Source: Thalassolituus sp.
GTDB lineage: Bacteria; Pseudomonadota; Gammaproteobacteria; Pseudomonadales; Oceanobacteraceae
DNA length: 48,900 bases
NCBI GenBank assembly: GCA_006212115.1
Contig: PDUK01000015.1
Span: 1-48,900, forward strand
Direction of reading: 5' to 3'
Every line of letters begins with the position of its first letter. Position 1 is the first letter of the stretch. The translations under genes and the position numbers were made by a program. The notes under the pieces were generated by a model. It was not told where the DNA came from and ran no database searches. It worked only from the letters and a program-made list of their open reading frames with translations. Below, piece by piece: positions 1-7,856 of the stretch.

Positions 1-87
1 GCCCGGGTGGTGGAATTGGTAGACACAGGAGATTTAAAATCTCCCGACCTTATGGTCGTGCCGGTTCAATTCCGGCTCCGGGCACCA
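1..87 (+). tRNA. tRNA-Leu (anticodon UAA)
   Basis: A complete tRNA cloverleaf can be read. The acceptor arm is bases 1-7 pairing with 77-83 (one G-U pair), followed by discriminator A84 and an encoded CCA at 85-87. The anticodon stem encloses the seven-base loop TTTAAAA, which places TAA at the anticodon, so it reads leucine UUA/UUG codons. A long variable arm (cgacctTATGgtcg region) is typical of class II tRNAs such as Leu. It begins at the first base of the window, so its promoter is outside. The radical SAM gene starts 37 bases downstream with no visible terminator between them. Confidence 0.97.
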
Positions 88-124
88 TATCATATTAGCT
101 TCCCTCAATATTTTTCTGTCAGCT

Positions 125-1021
125 ATGTTTCCTGAATACATCGAACCTGTGTTTCGTCCGCCCTCCGAAGGTCGGTCCTTAATATTTCAAGTCACTAATG
201 GTTGCTCGTGGAATCGCTGCACCTTCTGCGACATGTACACGCAGCCCCAAAAGAAGTTTCGCGCAAAAAGCGAAGGCGATGTAGTTGAAGAGATACGGCG
301 TGCTGCAGAGATAGGGCCGAGATTCGAGAAGGTGTTTCTGGGTGATGGTGACGCCCTGATGCTGCCTGTGCGGCGCCTGGAGGTGATACTGCGGGCTATT
401 CGCGAATACCTGCCGTGGGTGAGGCGTGTAGGTGCGTATTGCCTGCCCCGGAACATAAGAAAGAAGACAGTTGCAGAGTTAAGCCTGCTTCAGTCTCTTG
501 GTTTGGGGATCGCGTATGTCGGCGCTGAGAGTGGTGATGACGAAGTGCTGAAAGCCATTTCGAAGGGCGAGACATACGACTCCACGCTGGATGCATTGTT
601 GAAATTGAAGGAGGCGGGCATTGCAACCTCTGTGATGGTGCTAAATGGTATGGGTGGTCGAGCCCTGAGCGAGCAGCACGCAGTAAATTCCGCACGTCTC
701 ATGAGTGAGGCCCAGCCCGAGTTCCTTTCTACGCTAGTTGCGAGCTACCCTCTTGGCACAAAAAGGGTTGAGGATGGATTTGAGTCGCAGGGGTACGCTT
801 TCGATATGCCGGATCAACACGACCTTTTTAAAGAGTTATTCCTATTCATCGATGGGCTTGAGTTGTCCTCTACTGTATTTCGTAGTGATCATGCTTCTAA
901 TTATCTCCCTCTCAAGGGAGTGCTGGGTGAAGATAAGAATACGTTGCTTGCGAAACTTGATGTGGCGATCAATCGGCCAGATTCCATTCGCTTGCGCCAG
1001 GAATGGCAGCGAGGACTGTAA
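125..1021 (+). CDS. Radical SAM protein of unknown substrate
   Basis: 298 aa. The N-terminal third carries the cluster-binding motif NGCSWNRCTFC near residues 25-35, with cysteines spaced CX4CX2C rather than the textbook CX3CX2C; this is seen in a subgroup of radical SAM proteins. A glycine-rich SAM-binding region follows (FLGDGDALML near 71-80, GIAYVGAESGDD near 127-138, where ESGDD resembles the SAM-ribose contact motif). It therefore likely binds a [4Fe-4S] cluster and cleaves SAM reductively; the substrate cannot be told. No signal peptide is visible, so it should be cytoplasmic. No clear Shine-Dalgarno sequence precedes the ATG, which lies 37 bases after the tRNA, so the start is moderately certain. 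It overlaps or abuts the DUF1285 gene, suggesting co-expression. Confidence 0.85.
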   Translation: MFPEYIEPVFRPPSEGRSLIFQVTNGCSWNRCTFCDMYTQPQKKFRAKSEGDVVEEIRRAAEIGPRFEKVFLGDGDALMLPVRRLEVILRAIREYLPWVRRVGAYCLPRNIRKKTVAELSLLQSLGLGIAYVGAESGDDEVLKAISKGETYDSTLDALLKLKEAGIATSVMVLNGMGGRALSEQHAVNSARLMSEAQPEFLSTLVASYPLGTKRVEDGFESQGYAFDMPDQHDLFKELFLFIDGLELSSTVFRSDHASNYLPLKGVLGEDKNTLLAKLDVAINRPDSIRLRQEWQRGL

Positions 1022-1023
1022 AA

Positions 1024-1548
1024 GTGAATATCGAAGAGATTGCTGAGCAGCTGGATCTGGGGGAGGGGCAGGTATATCCGCTGGAAAAGTGGAATCCGCC
1101 GTTTTCTGGTGATATTGACATCGTCGTGACTAAAGAAGGGCGCTGGATTCATGAAGGTGGTGAAATCCGTCGCAAGTCATTGGTGCGGCTGTTTGCATCC
1201 CTGATCAAGCAAGAGGGTATGGACTATTACCTTATTACGCCAGTTGAGAAGTGGCGTATACGTGTTGAAGATATGCCGCTGCACGTTATTTCATTGTTTG
1301 GTGATAGTGATACCGGTATCCGCATGGCTTTGAGTAATGGCCAGTCGCAGCTTGTTGATGAGCACTGTGGGCTGAAGCTTAGTGATCTCGACGGTGTTTT
1401 GGTGCCGACTGTAGTGGTAGCTCAGGGGCTTGAGGCGAGATTTCTTCGGTCAGCCTATTATGAGTTGGTAGATTTGTCGGAGATGACAGATACCCAGTGT
1501 GTTGTGCGTTCTGGCAATGCTAAGTTTGTATTGGATTTTTCTCTGTAA
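1024..1548 (+). CDS. DUF1285 domain-containing protein
   Basis: 174 aa from the GTG at 1024. I recognise the DUF1285 pattern: VEKW-like YPLEKWNPPFSGDIDI near the N terminus, then GRWIHEGGEIRRKSLVRLF, then YYLITPVEKWRIRVED. Members are small cytoplasmic proteins of unknown function. Start choice: an in-frame ATG at 1003 lies inside the previous gene and has AGGA immediately adjacent (no spacing), whereas GTG 1024 has GAGG at 1011-1014 with nine bases of spacing and sits just after the upstream stop at 1021. I prefer the GTG; the alternative adds seven residues. It probably shares a transcript with the radical SAM gene. No substrate or partner can be inferred beyond that pairing. Confidence 0.88.
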   Translation: MNIEEIAEQLDLGEGQVYPLEKWNPPFSGDIDIVVTKEGRWIHEGGEIRRKSLVRLFASLIKQEGMDYYLITPVEKWRIRVEDMPLHVISLFGDSDTGIRMALSNGQSQLVDEHCGLKLSDLDGVLVPTVVVAQGLEARFLRSAYYELVDLSEMTDTQCVVRSGNAKFVLDFSL

Positions 1549-1646
1549 GTCTTTGTAAATAGGGCATCTTGTGCCACGTTCGCTAGTGGGGCCCGATAAA
1601 CCCTTGTGGTTTGGGGGAAACAGGGTAGTTTGCTAGTTAGTGTCAG

Positions 1647-1675
1647 TTGCACATGAATGGTGCTAGACGTAAACT
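1647..1675 (+). promoter_or_regulatory. Candidate sigma70 promoter for the DUF6160 gene
   Basis: TTGCAC at 1647-1652 (-35), 17-base spacer, TAAACT at 1670-1675 (-10). It would start transcription near 1682, about 30 bases before the ATG at 1713. Based only on consensus match and spacing. Confidence 0.5.
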
Positions 1676-1712
1676 GATGTAACTAAAATAAAAACTTGAT
1701 GGATCGCCTGTC

Positions 1713-2540
1713 ATGAAAAAAACACTACTCGCGAGCTGCGTGGCGCTCGTTTCGGCTACCTCACAAGCTGAGCTTTCACCGATGTCCGAGTTTGAGCTGC
1801 ACAATGTCACCGGCCAGGCTGGTGTCGATATCGAGCTTAACGTCGGGATTTCCATCGGCGAGATCGTTTACACCGATACTGAGTTCGAAGGCGACGGAGA
1901 TGGTGGCTCGTTGTCACTTAAAGACGTCACAATCGGCGGTGCCAACAAATCAACCTTCTACCAGACACCTAACATCGTACCTAACACCAGTGGTCTCCTC
2001 GACGAAGTTATTTTCAGTGTCGACGTAAAGAGCGATGGTGACCTGGTTGTTTCTGGTAACCCGAAGAATGGTAACTTCATCGATTTCAGATTGACCACTG
2101 GAGCACTGGCTACATTGGATTCCGATGGTGATGAGGCTGTGCGGCTGATTGACAGCGTAGAGATGGTAGGTCTTGCTGCTGGTCTGTTGATGAAGGTTGA
2201 ATCAACAGGCAACAAAGTGATCTTGTCTGCTGATGTCGCTATCGAAGATATGGATGTTGACGCTTCTTCAATCGGCTTCAAACTTGAAGATGTAACGGTT
2301 GCTGGTCAAAATTACCTACAGGAAATCGATACCTTCGGTAAGGCGAAGCCACTGAGCTGGGCATTCCCTGTTGGCATGATCATTACACCTCAAAATGATG
2401 GTGTTGAAATCGAACTGCTGCCAAGTGTAATGGATATTCAGGTTGGTAAGTTGTCAGTTGGTGGTGATCACATGGGTGCTCTGCGCGTTGATGATTTCGC
2501 TCTGAATGATGTTACCCTGCACGTGGCTGGTCATAACTGA
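1713..2540 (+). CDS. Exported DUF6160/FilA-like protein
   Basis: 275 aa. The N terminus is a clear Sec signal peptide (MKK start, hydrophobic LLASCVALVSA, cleavage likely after SQA near residue 19). The mature protein begins with a motif like LSPMSEFELHNVTGQAGV, resembling the MSDxELSxVTGQAGI start of DUF6160 proteins, which in Acinetobacter are annotated as a putative pilus-system component (FilA). The rest is an acidic, glycine-rich, beta-strand-like sequence with few cysteines, suggesting a periplasmic or surface beta-rich protein. It stands alone: no other fil, usher or pilin gene is adjacent, so a role in a pilus is not supported locally. A candidate promoter lies just upstream and a strong terminator follows at 2601-2626. 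Family assignment is from memory and moderately sure; function unknown. Confidence 0.75.
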   Translation: MKKTLLASCVALVSATSQAELSPMSEFELHNVTGQAGVDIELNVGISIGEIVYTDTEFEGDGDGGSLSLKDVTIGGANKSTFYQTPNIVPNTSGLLDEVIFSVDVKSDGDLVVSGNPKNGNFIDFRLTTGALATLDSDGDEAVRLIDSVEMVGLAAGLLMKVESTGNKVILSADVAIEDMDVDASSIGFKLEDVTVAGQNYLQEIDTFGKAKPLSWAFPVGMIITPQNDGVEIELLPSVMDIQVGKLSVGGDHMGALRVDDFALNDVTLHVAGHN

Positions 2541-2600
2541 TTGCCGGGGCAGTTGCTAAAGGAGTTCTGAGGACTCTTTTGGGTACTACTCTTCGATAAT

Positions 2601-2626
2601 AAAAAAGGGCCTTCCGGCCCTTTTTT
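2601..2626. terminator. Bidirectional intrinsic terminator
   Basis: A-tract, GGGCC, TTCC loop, GGCCC, then TTTTTT. The A6/T6 flanks make it symmetrical, so it can stop both the DUF6160 gene (+) and the convergent ETF-QO gene (-), which ends seven bases away. Confidence 0.9.
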
Positions 2627-2632
2627 ATTGTC

Positions 2633-4273
2633 TTACATATTTGGATAGTTAGGACCGCCGCCACCTTCTGGTGTTACCCAGGTGATGTTTTGGGCTGGGT
2701 CTTTGATATCACAAGTTTTACAGTGTACGCAGTTCTGTGAATTGATCTGGAAGCGCTGTCCGTTCTCATCCTCTACAACTTCGTATACGCCTGCAGGGCA
2801 ATAGCGCTGTGCTGGCTCGTTATACTTTGGCAGGTTCTGAGATAAAGGAATGGAGGCATCCGTTAGCTTCAGATGGCAAGGCTGGTCTTCTGCGTGGTTC
2901 ACGTTGCCAACAAAAACCGAGCCGAGCTTGTCGAAGCTGAGCTTTCCGTCAGGCTTTGGATAGTCGATCTTCTTGCACTCGGCTGCAGGCTTCAGCATCT
3001 CGTGATCTGCTGTTTTGTCGTGCAGAGTCACTGGGATCGGGAACAGGTTCTGGTCAATGAAGTTGAACGCTGCGCCACCGAAGGTGCCGAATTTGTGCAT
3101 GGCAGGACCGAAGTTGCGGCTGCGATGGAGTTCTTCCCATGCCCAAGACGCTTCGAATGCTTCAGTGAATTCGGTAATTTCATCGTTAGCGCGTTCCGCC
3201 TGGAGGGCTTTGAACATTTCTTCGGCAGCTACAATACCGCTCTTCATCGCGGTGTGTGTGCCTTTGATTTTGGCAAAGTTCAGAGTACCAGCATCACAGC
3301 CTACAATTAAGCCGCCCGGAAAGGTCATCTTCGGGAGGCAGTTCAGACCACCCTTCGCGATTGCTCGCGCACCGTAAGACACTCGCTTACCGCCCTCTAG
3401 GTGCTGTTTCAGCACAGGATGGTGCTTCATTCGCTGGAATTCATCGAATGGGCTCACGTGAGGGTTGCTGTAGGACAGGTCTGTGATGAGACCGACTACT
3501 ACCTGATTGTTTTCGGTGTGGTACAGGAAGAAGCCACCAGTCGAGTTGCTCTCGCTGAGAGGCCAGCCAGCGCCGTGGAGTACCAGGCCTTCCTGGTGTT
3601 TGCTTGGGTTAATATCCCAGAGCTCTTTGATACCGATACCGTAATGCTGAGGATCTTTGCCGGCATTCAGGTTGAATCGGCTGATAAGCTCTTTGCCCAG
3701 GTGGCCACGGCAGCCTTCAGCAAACACTGTGTACTTCGCACGCAATTCCATACCGGGCATGAAGCTGTCTTTTTCAGAGCCGTCTTCTGCTACGCCCATG
3801 TCACCGGTTACAACGCCTTTTACTACGTCGTCTTCAATGATCAGGGAGGCGGCCGGGAATCCAGGGTAGATTTCTACGCCGAGCGCTTCTGCCTGTTCGC
3901 CGAGCCAGCGGCACACATTGCCAAGTGAGACGATGTAGTTACCGTCATTGTGCATTGGCTTAGGGATGGCCCAGTGTGGAGTCTTAACTGACTTCTCATC
4001 AGAGGTTAGAAAGTACACCTCATCACCGGTAACGGCAGTGTTAAGAGGTGCGCCCATTTCCTTCCAGTCTGGGAACAGCTCGTTCATCGCCCGGTCTTCA
4101 ATAACGGCGCCAGACAGGATATGTGCGCCAATTTCGGAGCCCTTTTCTACGAGACAGACAGCCAGTTCTTGTCCTGCCTCCTGAGCTAGTTGCATTATAC
4201 GACAAGCTGTCGACAGGCCCGATGGGCCTGCGCCGACGATCACTACGTCGTATTCCATCACATCACGTTGCAT
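2633..4273 (-). CDS. Electron transfer flavoprotein-ubiquinone oxidoreductase
   Basis: 546 aa, the usual length of ETF-QO (about 550). It passes electrons from reduced ETF, fed by acyl-CoA and other dehydrogenases, to the membrane ubiquinone pool. Seen: an N-terminal FAD dinucleotide fold (VVIVGAGPSGLSTACRI), the family stretch HILSGAVIEDRAMNELFP, and a C-terminal [4Fe-4S] domain with RYCPAGVYEVVED followed by CVHCKTCDIKDP, which supplies the four cysteines. Start choice: the ATG at 4273 (MQRDVMEYDVV) is preceded by GAGGAG at good spacing; an upstream start at 4309 has no such site. It is divergent from etfBA, its redox partner, with a promoter at 4389-4416. The gene symbol varies between databases (etfD, etf-QO), so none is given. 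Confidence 0.96.
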   Translation of the reverse strand: MQRDVMEYDVVIVGAGPSGLSTACRIMQLAQEAGQELAVCLVEKGSEIGAHILSGAVIEDRAMNELFPDWKEMGAPLNTAVTGDEVYFLTSDEKSVKTPHWAIPKPMHNDGNYIVSLGNVCRWLGEQAEALGVEIYPGFPAASLIIEDDVVKGVVTGDMGVAEDGSEKDSFMPGMELRAKYTVFAEGCRGHLGKELISRFNLNAGKDPQHYGIGIKELWDINPSKHQEGLVLHGAGWPLSESNSTGGFFLYHTENNQVVVGLITDLSYSNPHVSPFDEFQRMKHHPVLKQHLEGGKRVSYGARAIAKGGLNCLPKMTFPGGLIVGCDAGTLNFAKIKGTHTAMKSGIVAAEEMFKALQAERANDEITEFTEAFEASWAWEELHRSRNFGPAMHKFGTFGGAAFNFIDQNLFPIPVTLHDKTADHEMLKPAAECKKIDYPKPDGKLSFDKLGSVFVGNVNHAEDQPCHLKLTDASIPLSQNLPKYNEPAQRYCPAGVYEVVEDENGQRFQINSQNCVHCKTCDIKDPAQNITWVTPEGGGGPNYPNM

Positions 4274-4388
4274 AAATAATCTCCTCAAATCACGGTAGGA
4301 GTGCCGCATTCGCGGTCGTAAGTTACCAAGATATCAGAGTGGAGTCGGGCCACTCAAATAAGCAGGGCTGGTTCGAAAAATGCAGGCC

Positions 4389-4416
4389 ATTATACGGGGC
4401 GGGGGTATTCAGGCAA
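4389..4416 (-). promoter_or_regulatory. Sigma70 promoter for ETF-QO gene
   Basis: On the minus strand: TTGCCT (-35, at 4411-4416), 16-base spacer, perfect TATAAT (-10, at 4389-4394). It would give a leader of about 110 bases before the ATG at 4273. The 374-base gap 4274-4647 holds this promoter, the etfB promoter and nothing else I can recognise. Confidence 0.7.
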
Positions 4417-4532
4417 CTATTTGCGCCAAGGTGGCATGATCGAACCTTGGGGTGGTTTGGTCGATGGATGATAGGTGAGTGTGAAAAGACGAAATATGGT
4501 CTTTCTGTGGTGTGGCTAACGAGTGGCTTTAC

Positions 4533-4561
4533 TTGACCTATCAAGAAACAATCCCAATAAT
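4533..4561 (+). promoter_or_regulatory. Sigma70 promoter for etfBA
   Basis: TTGACC (4533-4538), 17-base spacer, AATAAT (4556-4561). Transcription would start near 4568, about 80 bases before etfB. Confidence 0.7.
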
Positions 4562-4647
4562 TAGCCACGCTCGGGCGGAGGGCGTCCAGATTATTGTTAT
4601 TCTGTTGAGCCTTTCCCTCACCATTCACTAGAGAAAACGAGGAATCT

Positions 4648-5397
4648 ATGAAGGTTCTTGTCGCTGTAAAACGCGTGATCGACTATAACGTCAAGCCTCG
4701 CGTGAAAGCAGACAACTCTGATGTTGATCTGACAAACGTCAAAATGGCTATGAACCCATTTTGCGAAATCGCTGTTGAAGAAGCTGTTCGTCTGAAAGAA
4801 AAGGGCATTGCTTCTGAAATCGTTGTTGTTTCAATCGGCCCTAAAGTTGCTCAGGAGCAAATCCGTACTGCTCTGGCGCTGGGTGCAGACCGTGGCATCC
4901 TGGTTGAGACCGACGAGAAGCTTGAGTCGCTGACCGTGGCCAAGATCCTGAAAGGTGTCGTAGAGAAAGAGCAGCCTCAGATCGTCATTATGGGCAAGCA
5001 GTCCATCGATAGTGACAACAACCAGACTGGCCAGATGCTGGGTGCCCTGACAGGCATGCCACAAGGTACGTTCGCATCAGAAGTTGCTGTAGACGGTGAC
5101 AAGCTGAACGTAACCCGTGAAATCGATGGCGGTCTTCGTACTGTTGCTCTGAACCTGCCAGCTATCGTAACCACTGACCTGCGTCTCAACGAGCCACGCT
5201 ATGCGTCACTGCCAAACATCATGAAAGCAAAGCGCAAGCCTCTGGAAACTGTTGCTCCTGCTGATCTGGGTGTAGAAGTGAAATCAACTCTTTCACTGGT
5301 TAAGGTAACACCACCAGCTGAGCGCTCTGCAGGCATCAAGGTCGACAGCGTTGCTACACTGGTCGACAAACTCAAAAACGAAGCAAAAGTACTCTAA
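4648..5397 (+). CDS. etfB: Electron transfer flavoprotein beta subunit
   Basis: 249 aa, normal for EtfB. It forms the ETF heterodimer with EtfA, binds AMP structurally, and docks to the dehydrogenases that reduce the flavin. Seen: the N-terminal [20 protein letters not shown], the family block [19 protein letters not shown], and the AMP/docking region [21 protein letters not shown] near residues 115-135, followed by [20 protein letters not shown], which includes the recognition-loop region of ETF-beta. The start is fixed by GAGGA at 4639-4643. It is followed after 13 bases by etfA, so the two are one operon; the third partner, ETF-QO, is transcribed divergently from the same intergenic region. 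Confidence 0.97.
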   Translation: MKVLVAVKRVIDYNVKPRVKADNSDVDLTNVKMAMNPFCEIAVEEAVRLKEKGIASEIVVVSIGPKVAQEQIRTALALGADRGILVETDEKLESLTVAKILKGVVEKEQPQIVIMGKQSIDSDNNQTGQMLGALTGMPQGTFASEVAVDGDKLNVTREIDGGLRTVALNLPAIVTTDLRLNEPRYASLPNIMKAKRKPLETVAPADLGVEVKSTLSLVKVTPPAERSAGIKVDSVATLVDKLKNEAKVL

Positions 5398-5410
5398 GAG
5401 GTTAAGTGTA

Positions 5411-6340
5411 ATGGCTATTTTAGTAATCGCAGAACACGACAATGCCTCTTTGAAGGGCGCTACTCTGAACACCATCACGGCTGCTTCTAAAATCGGTGGC
5501 GATGTTGAAGTTCTGGTTGCTGGTTCTGGCTGTGCAGCGGTTGCAGACGCAGCAGCCAAAGTTGCGGGTGTCAGCAAGGTTTTGCTGGCTGATAATGCAG
5601 TATACGAGTACCAGTTGGCTGAAAACATGGGTGACCTTGTTGCTGAACTCGGCAAAGGCTACTCGCACATTCTGGCGTCAGCGACCACTACTGGTAAGGA
5701 CTTCCTGCCACGCGCAGCTGCATTGCTGGATGTGAACATGCTGTCTGACGTTACAGCTGTTGAGTCGGACGACACTTTTGTTCGTCCAATCTACGCTGGT
5801 AACGCTATTGCAACAGTTAAATCATCTGATGCGATCAAGGTCCTGACTATCCGTGGTACTGGCTTTGATGCAGCGGCAGCTGAAGGTGGCTCTGCTTCCG
5901 TTGAGAGTGTTGATGCTGCAAAAGATGCTGGCACTTCAGCATTTGCCGGTGAAGAACTGGCCAAATCTGATCGCCCAGAACTGACTGCGGCAAGCGTTGT
6001 TATCTCTGGTGGTCGTGGCATGGGTAATGGCGACAACTTCGAGATCCTGTACAAGGTTGCTGACAAGATCGGTGCTGCAGTAGGTGCATCTCGTGCTGCT
6101 GTTGATGCTGGCTTCGTTCCAAACGACATGCAGGTTGGCCAAACCGGTAAGATTGTTGCGCCTGACCTTTATGTTGCCGTTGGTATCTCTGGTGCCATTC
6201 AGCATCTTGCTGGTATGAAGGACTCTAAAGTCATTGTTGCTATCAACAAAGACGAAGAAGCGCCTATCTTCCAGGTTGCAGATTATGGCCTGGTAGCGGA
6301 TCTGTTTGACGCAGTTCCTGAGTTGGAATCCGCTCTTTAA
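5411..6340 (+). CDS. etfA: Electron transfer flavoprotein alpha subunit
   Basis: 309 aa from ATG 5411. EtfA holds the FAD that carries electrons from acyl-CoA dehydrogenases and similar enzymes to ETF-QO. The C-terminal FAD domain is unmistakable: [40 protein letters not shown], and the ETF-alpha signature [20 protein letters not shown] with [13 protein letters not shown]. The N-terminal domain ([20 protein letters not shown]) is also typical. Start choice: an in-frame ATG at 5351 lies inside etfB and is rejected; ATG 5411 has AAGAGG at 5396-5401 with nine bases of spacing. A strong terminator follows at 6361-6386, closing the etfBA operon. Confidence 0.97.
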   Translation: MAILVIAEHDNASLKGATLNTITAASKIGGDVEVLVAGSGCAAVADAAAKVAGVSKVLLADNAVYEYQLAENMGDLVAELGKGYSHILASATTTGKDFLPRAAALLDVNMLSDVTAVESDDTFVRPIYAGNAIATVKSSDAIKVLTIRGTGFDAAAAEGGSASVESVDAAKDAGTSAFAGEELAKSDRPELTAASVVISGGRGMGNGDNFEILYKVADKIGAAVGASRAAVDAGFVPNDMQVGQTGKIVAPDLYVAVGISGAIQHLAGMKDSKVIVAINKDEEAPIFQVADYGLVADLFDAVPELESAL

Positions 6341-6360
6341 TAGCAGTCCCGCTCAAAGGA

Positions 6361-6386
6361 AAGCCCGGCGTTTGCCGGGCTTTTTT
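6361..6386 (+). terminator. Intrinsic terminator after etfBA
   Basis: AAGCCCGGC stem, GTTT loop, GCCGGGCTT stem, then a run of T, 20 bases after the etfA stop. Confidence 0.93.
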
Positions 6387-6491
6387 ATATCTGATTTCAC
6401 CGTTTCACAAGCTTGTCATTTGTTTGTAATAGGGTAAGTTAGCACGTTCGGGTTGACCGGATATGGAATCGTTTTTGTTAAGGAAGTTGTT

Positions 6492-7793
6492 TTGAAAGTC
6501 TCTGTCGCTGGATCAGGATACGCGTCTTACGTTATTGCGGCGTGCCTCGCCGAAATGGGCAATCAGGTTTGCCATATCAATCTTACGGGGAAGGTGCCCC
6601 TTGATCAGTTGCCCTTCCATGAGCCTGGTCTTACAGCCATGCTAACCAGTAACGAAGCTGCCCGCCGGTTGAATTTCAGTTCAGATATGGCCTCATCCAT
6701 TGATAGTGCGGATGTGCTCTTTATTGCACTCGAGCACAGCGAATCAGTGGATAGTAAGGCTATCGATCTGGCTGGACTCGCCACTGAATACGCAAATTCA
6801 GATGTCATCCTTGTGAATAGTAGTCCGACATCGCTGGGCGTCACCGAGCGTATGCAGTCTGTCGCTTCGGCCTCATCCCATTCTCATGCCGTTGTATGTC
6901 ATCCCGCGTTTTTGAAGGAAGGCGAGGCAATTGATGATTTTATGAGACCAGACCGGATCATCCTTGGTGCCGAAGACTACGAAGCACGTAATGCACTAGT
7001 TGCCATGCTTAAGCCATTCAGTCGACAGCAAGACCGCATCGCAGTGATGAGTGTTCGTGACGCCGAACTCACCAGGCTTGCAGCCAGTGCCATGTTGGCA
7101 TCCCGTATTTCACTAATGAATGAAATTGCGGCTATTGCAGAACAGTATGGGGCGGATATTGAGAATGTACGCCGTGGTATTGGTGCAGACGGTCGGATTG
7201 GCTATTCCTATCTTTATCCGGGTGTTGGTTATGGCGGTGTGTGCTTGCCGGGGGACCTGCAAGAACTTGCAGCGACTGCGGAACGACAGAACATCAGCCC
7301 TGTGCTATTGAAAGCAGTGACAGAGCGTAATGAAATGCAGCAAACCTGGGCGTTCAATACGCTGAGGAATACATTTGGGTCTCTGGAAGGAAAGCGTGTA
7401 GCGATCTGGGGATTGTCGTTCCGCCCTGATACTGCAGATGTGTCAAACTCGGCAGCCATTGTATTGATTCGTCAGTTGCTGGATGCTGGTGCGTCAGTCT
7501 CCGCGTATGATCCTATGGCAATGAAGAATGCGCGTGTCGCGCTTGAGTCACTGGGGTCCAGCTTCAGCGACGAACAGGTTCGTTTTTGTGATCATCAGTA
7601 TGACGCTTTGACGGACGCTGATGCGCTTGTATTAATGACCGAGTGGAAACCATTCCGTCAGCCAGATTTTAACGCGATCGGAAAATTGCTACGCGAACAA
7701 GTTATCATTGATGGCCGCAACCAGTACGATGCAGAGTCCCTCCGGCAGGCAGGGTTCGTCTATTGCGGCGTTGGTCGTGGCACAGTGGCATAA
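6492..7793 (+). CDS. Divergent UDP-glucose 6-dehydrogenase-like protein, probably not a standard enzyme
   Basis: 433 aa from the TTG at 6492, which has AAGGAA at 6480-6485, and matches the usual MKVxVxGxGY family start. The whole UDP-glucose/GDP-mannose dehydrogenase architecture is present: N-terminal Rossmann domain (GSGYASYVIAACLAEMGN), central helix (ISLMNEIAAIAEQYGADIE), GGVCLPGD loop, and C-terminal substrate domain (WGLSFRPDTAD, TEWKPFRQPDF, DGRNQYDA). However many conserved residues differ: the NAD-ribose aspartate region VDVD is INLT; VGTP is LEHS; KSTVPVG is NSSPTSLG; PEFLKEG is PAFLKEG; the ELTKYAAN lysine and asparagine are R and S; CFPKD is CLPGD; FKPxTDD is FRPDTAD. The presumptive nucleophilic Cys and Asp of the loop remain. 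The gene has no frameshift, so it looks retained. It lies 63 bases before gspE and may share its transcript. Either a pseudoenzyme or an enzyme with changed cofactor or substrate; I would not call it ugd. Confidence 0.85.
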   Translation: MKVSVAGSGYASYVIAACLAEMGNQVCHINLTGKVPLDQLPFHEPGLTAMLTSNEAARRLNFSSDMASSIDSADVLFIALEHSESVDSKAIDLAGLATEYANSDVILVNSSPTSLGVTERMQSVASASSHSHAVVCHPAFLKEGEAIDDFMRPDRIILGAEDYEARNALVAMLKPFSRQQDRIAVMSVRDAELTRLAASAMLASRISLMNEIAAIAEQYGADIENVRRGIGADGRIGYSYLYPGVGYGGVCLPGDLQELAATAERQNISPVLLKAVTERNEMQQTWAFNTLRNTFGSLEGKRVAIWGLSFRPDTADVSNSAAIVLIRQLLDAGASVSAYDPMAMKNARVALESLGSSFSDEQVRFCDHQYDALTDADALVLMTEWKPFRQPDFNAIGKLLREQVIIDGRNQYDAESLRQAGFVYCGVGRGTVA

Positions 7794-7856
7794 TGTCGCC
7801 ATACTTCGGTGTTGATATAGAGTACGGCGTGAAGGGCAAGAGAGAATAAACACAAG

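Noticed and set aside
3401-3928. A 175-codon plus-strand frame inside the ETF-QO gene
   Set aside because: It lies antisense to a certain conserved gene and shows no domain; it is a shadow frame.
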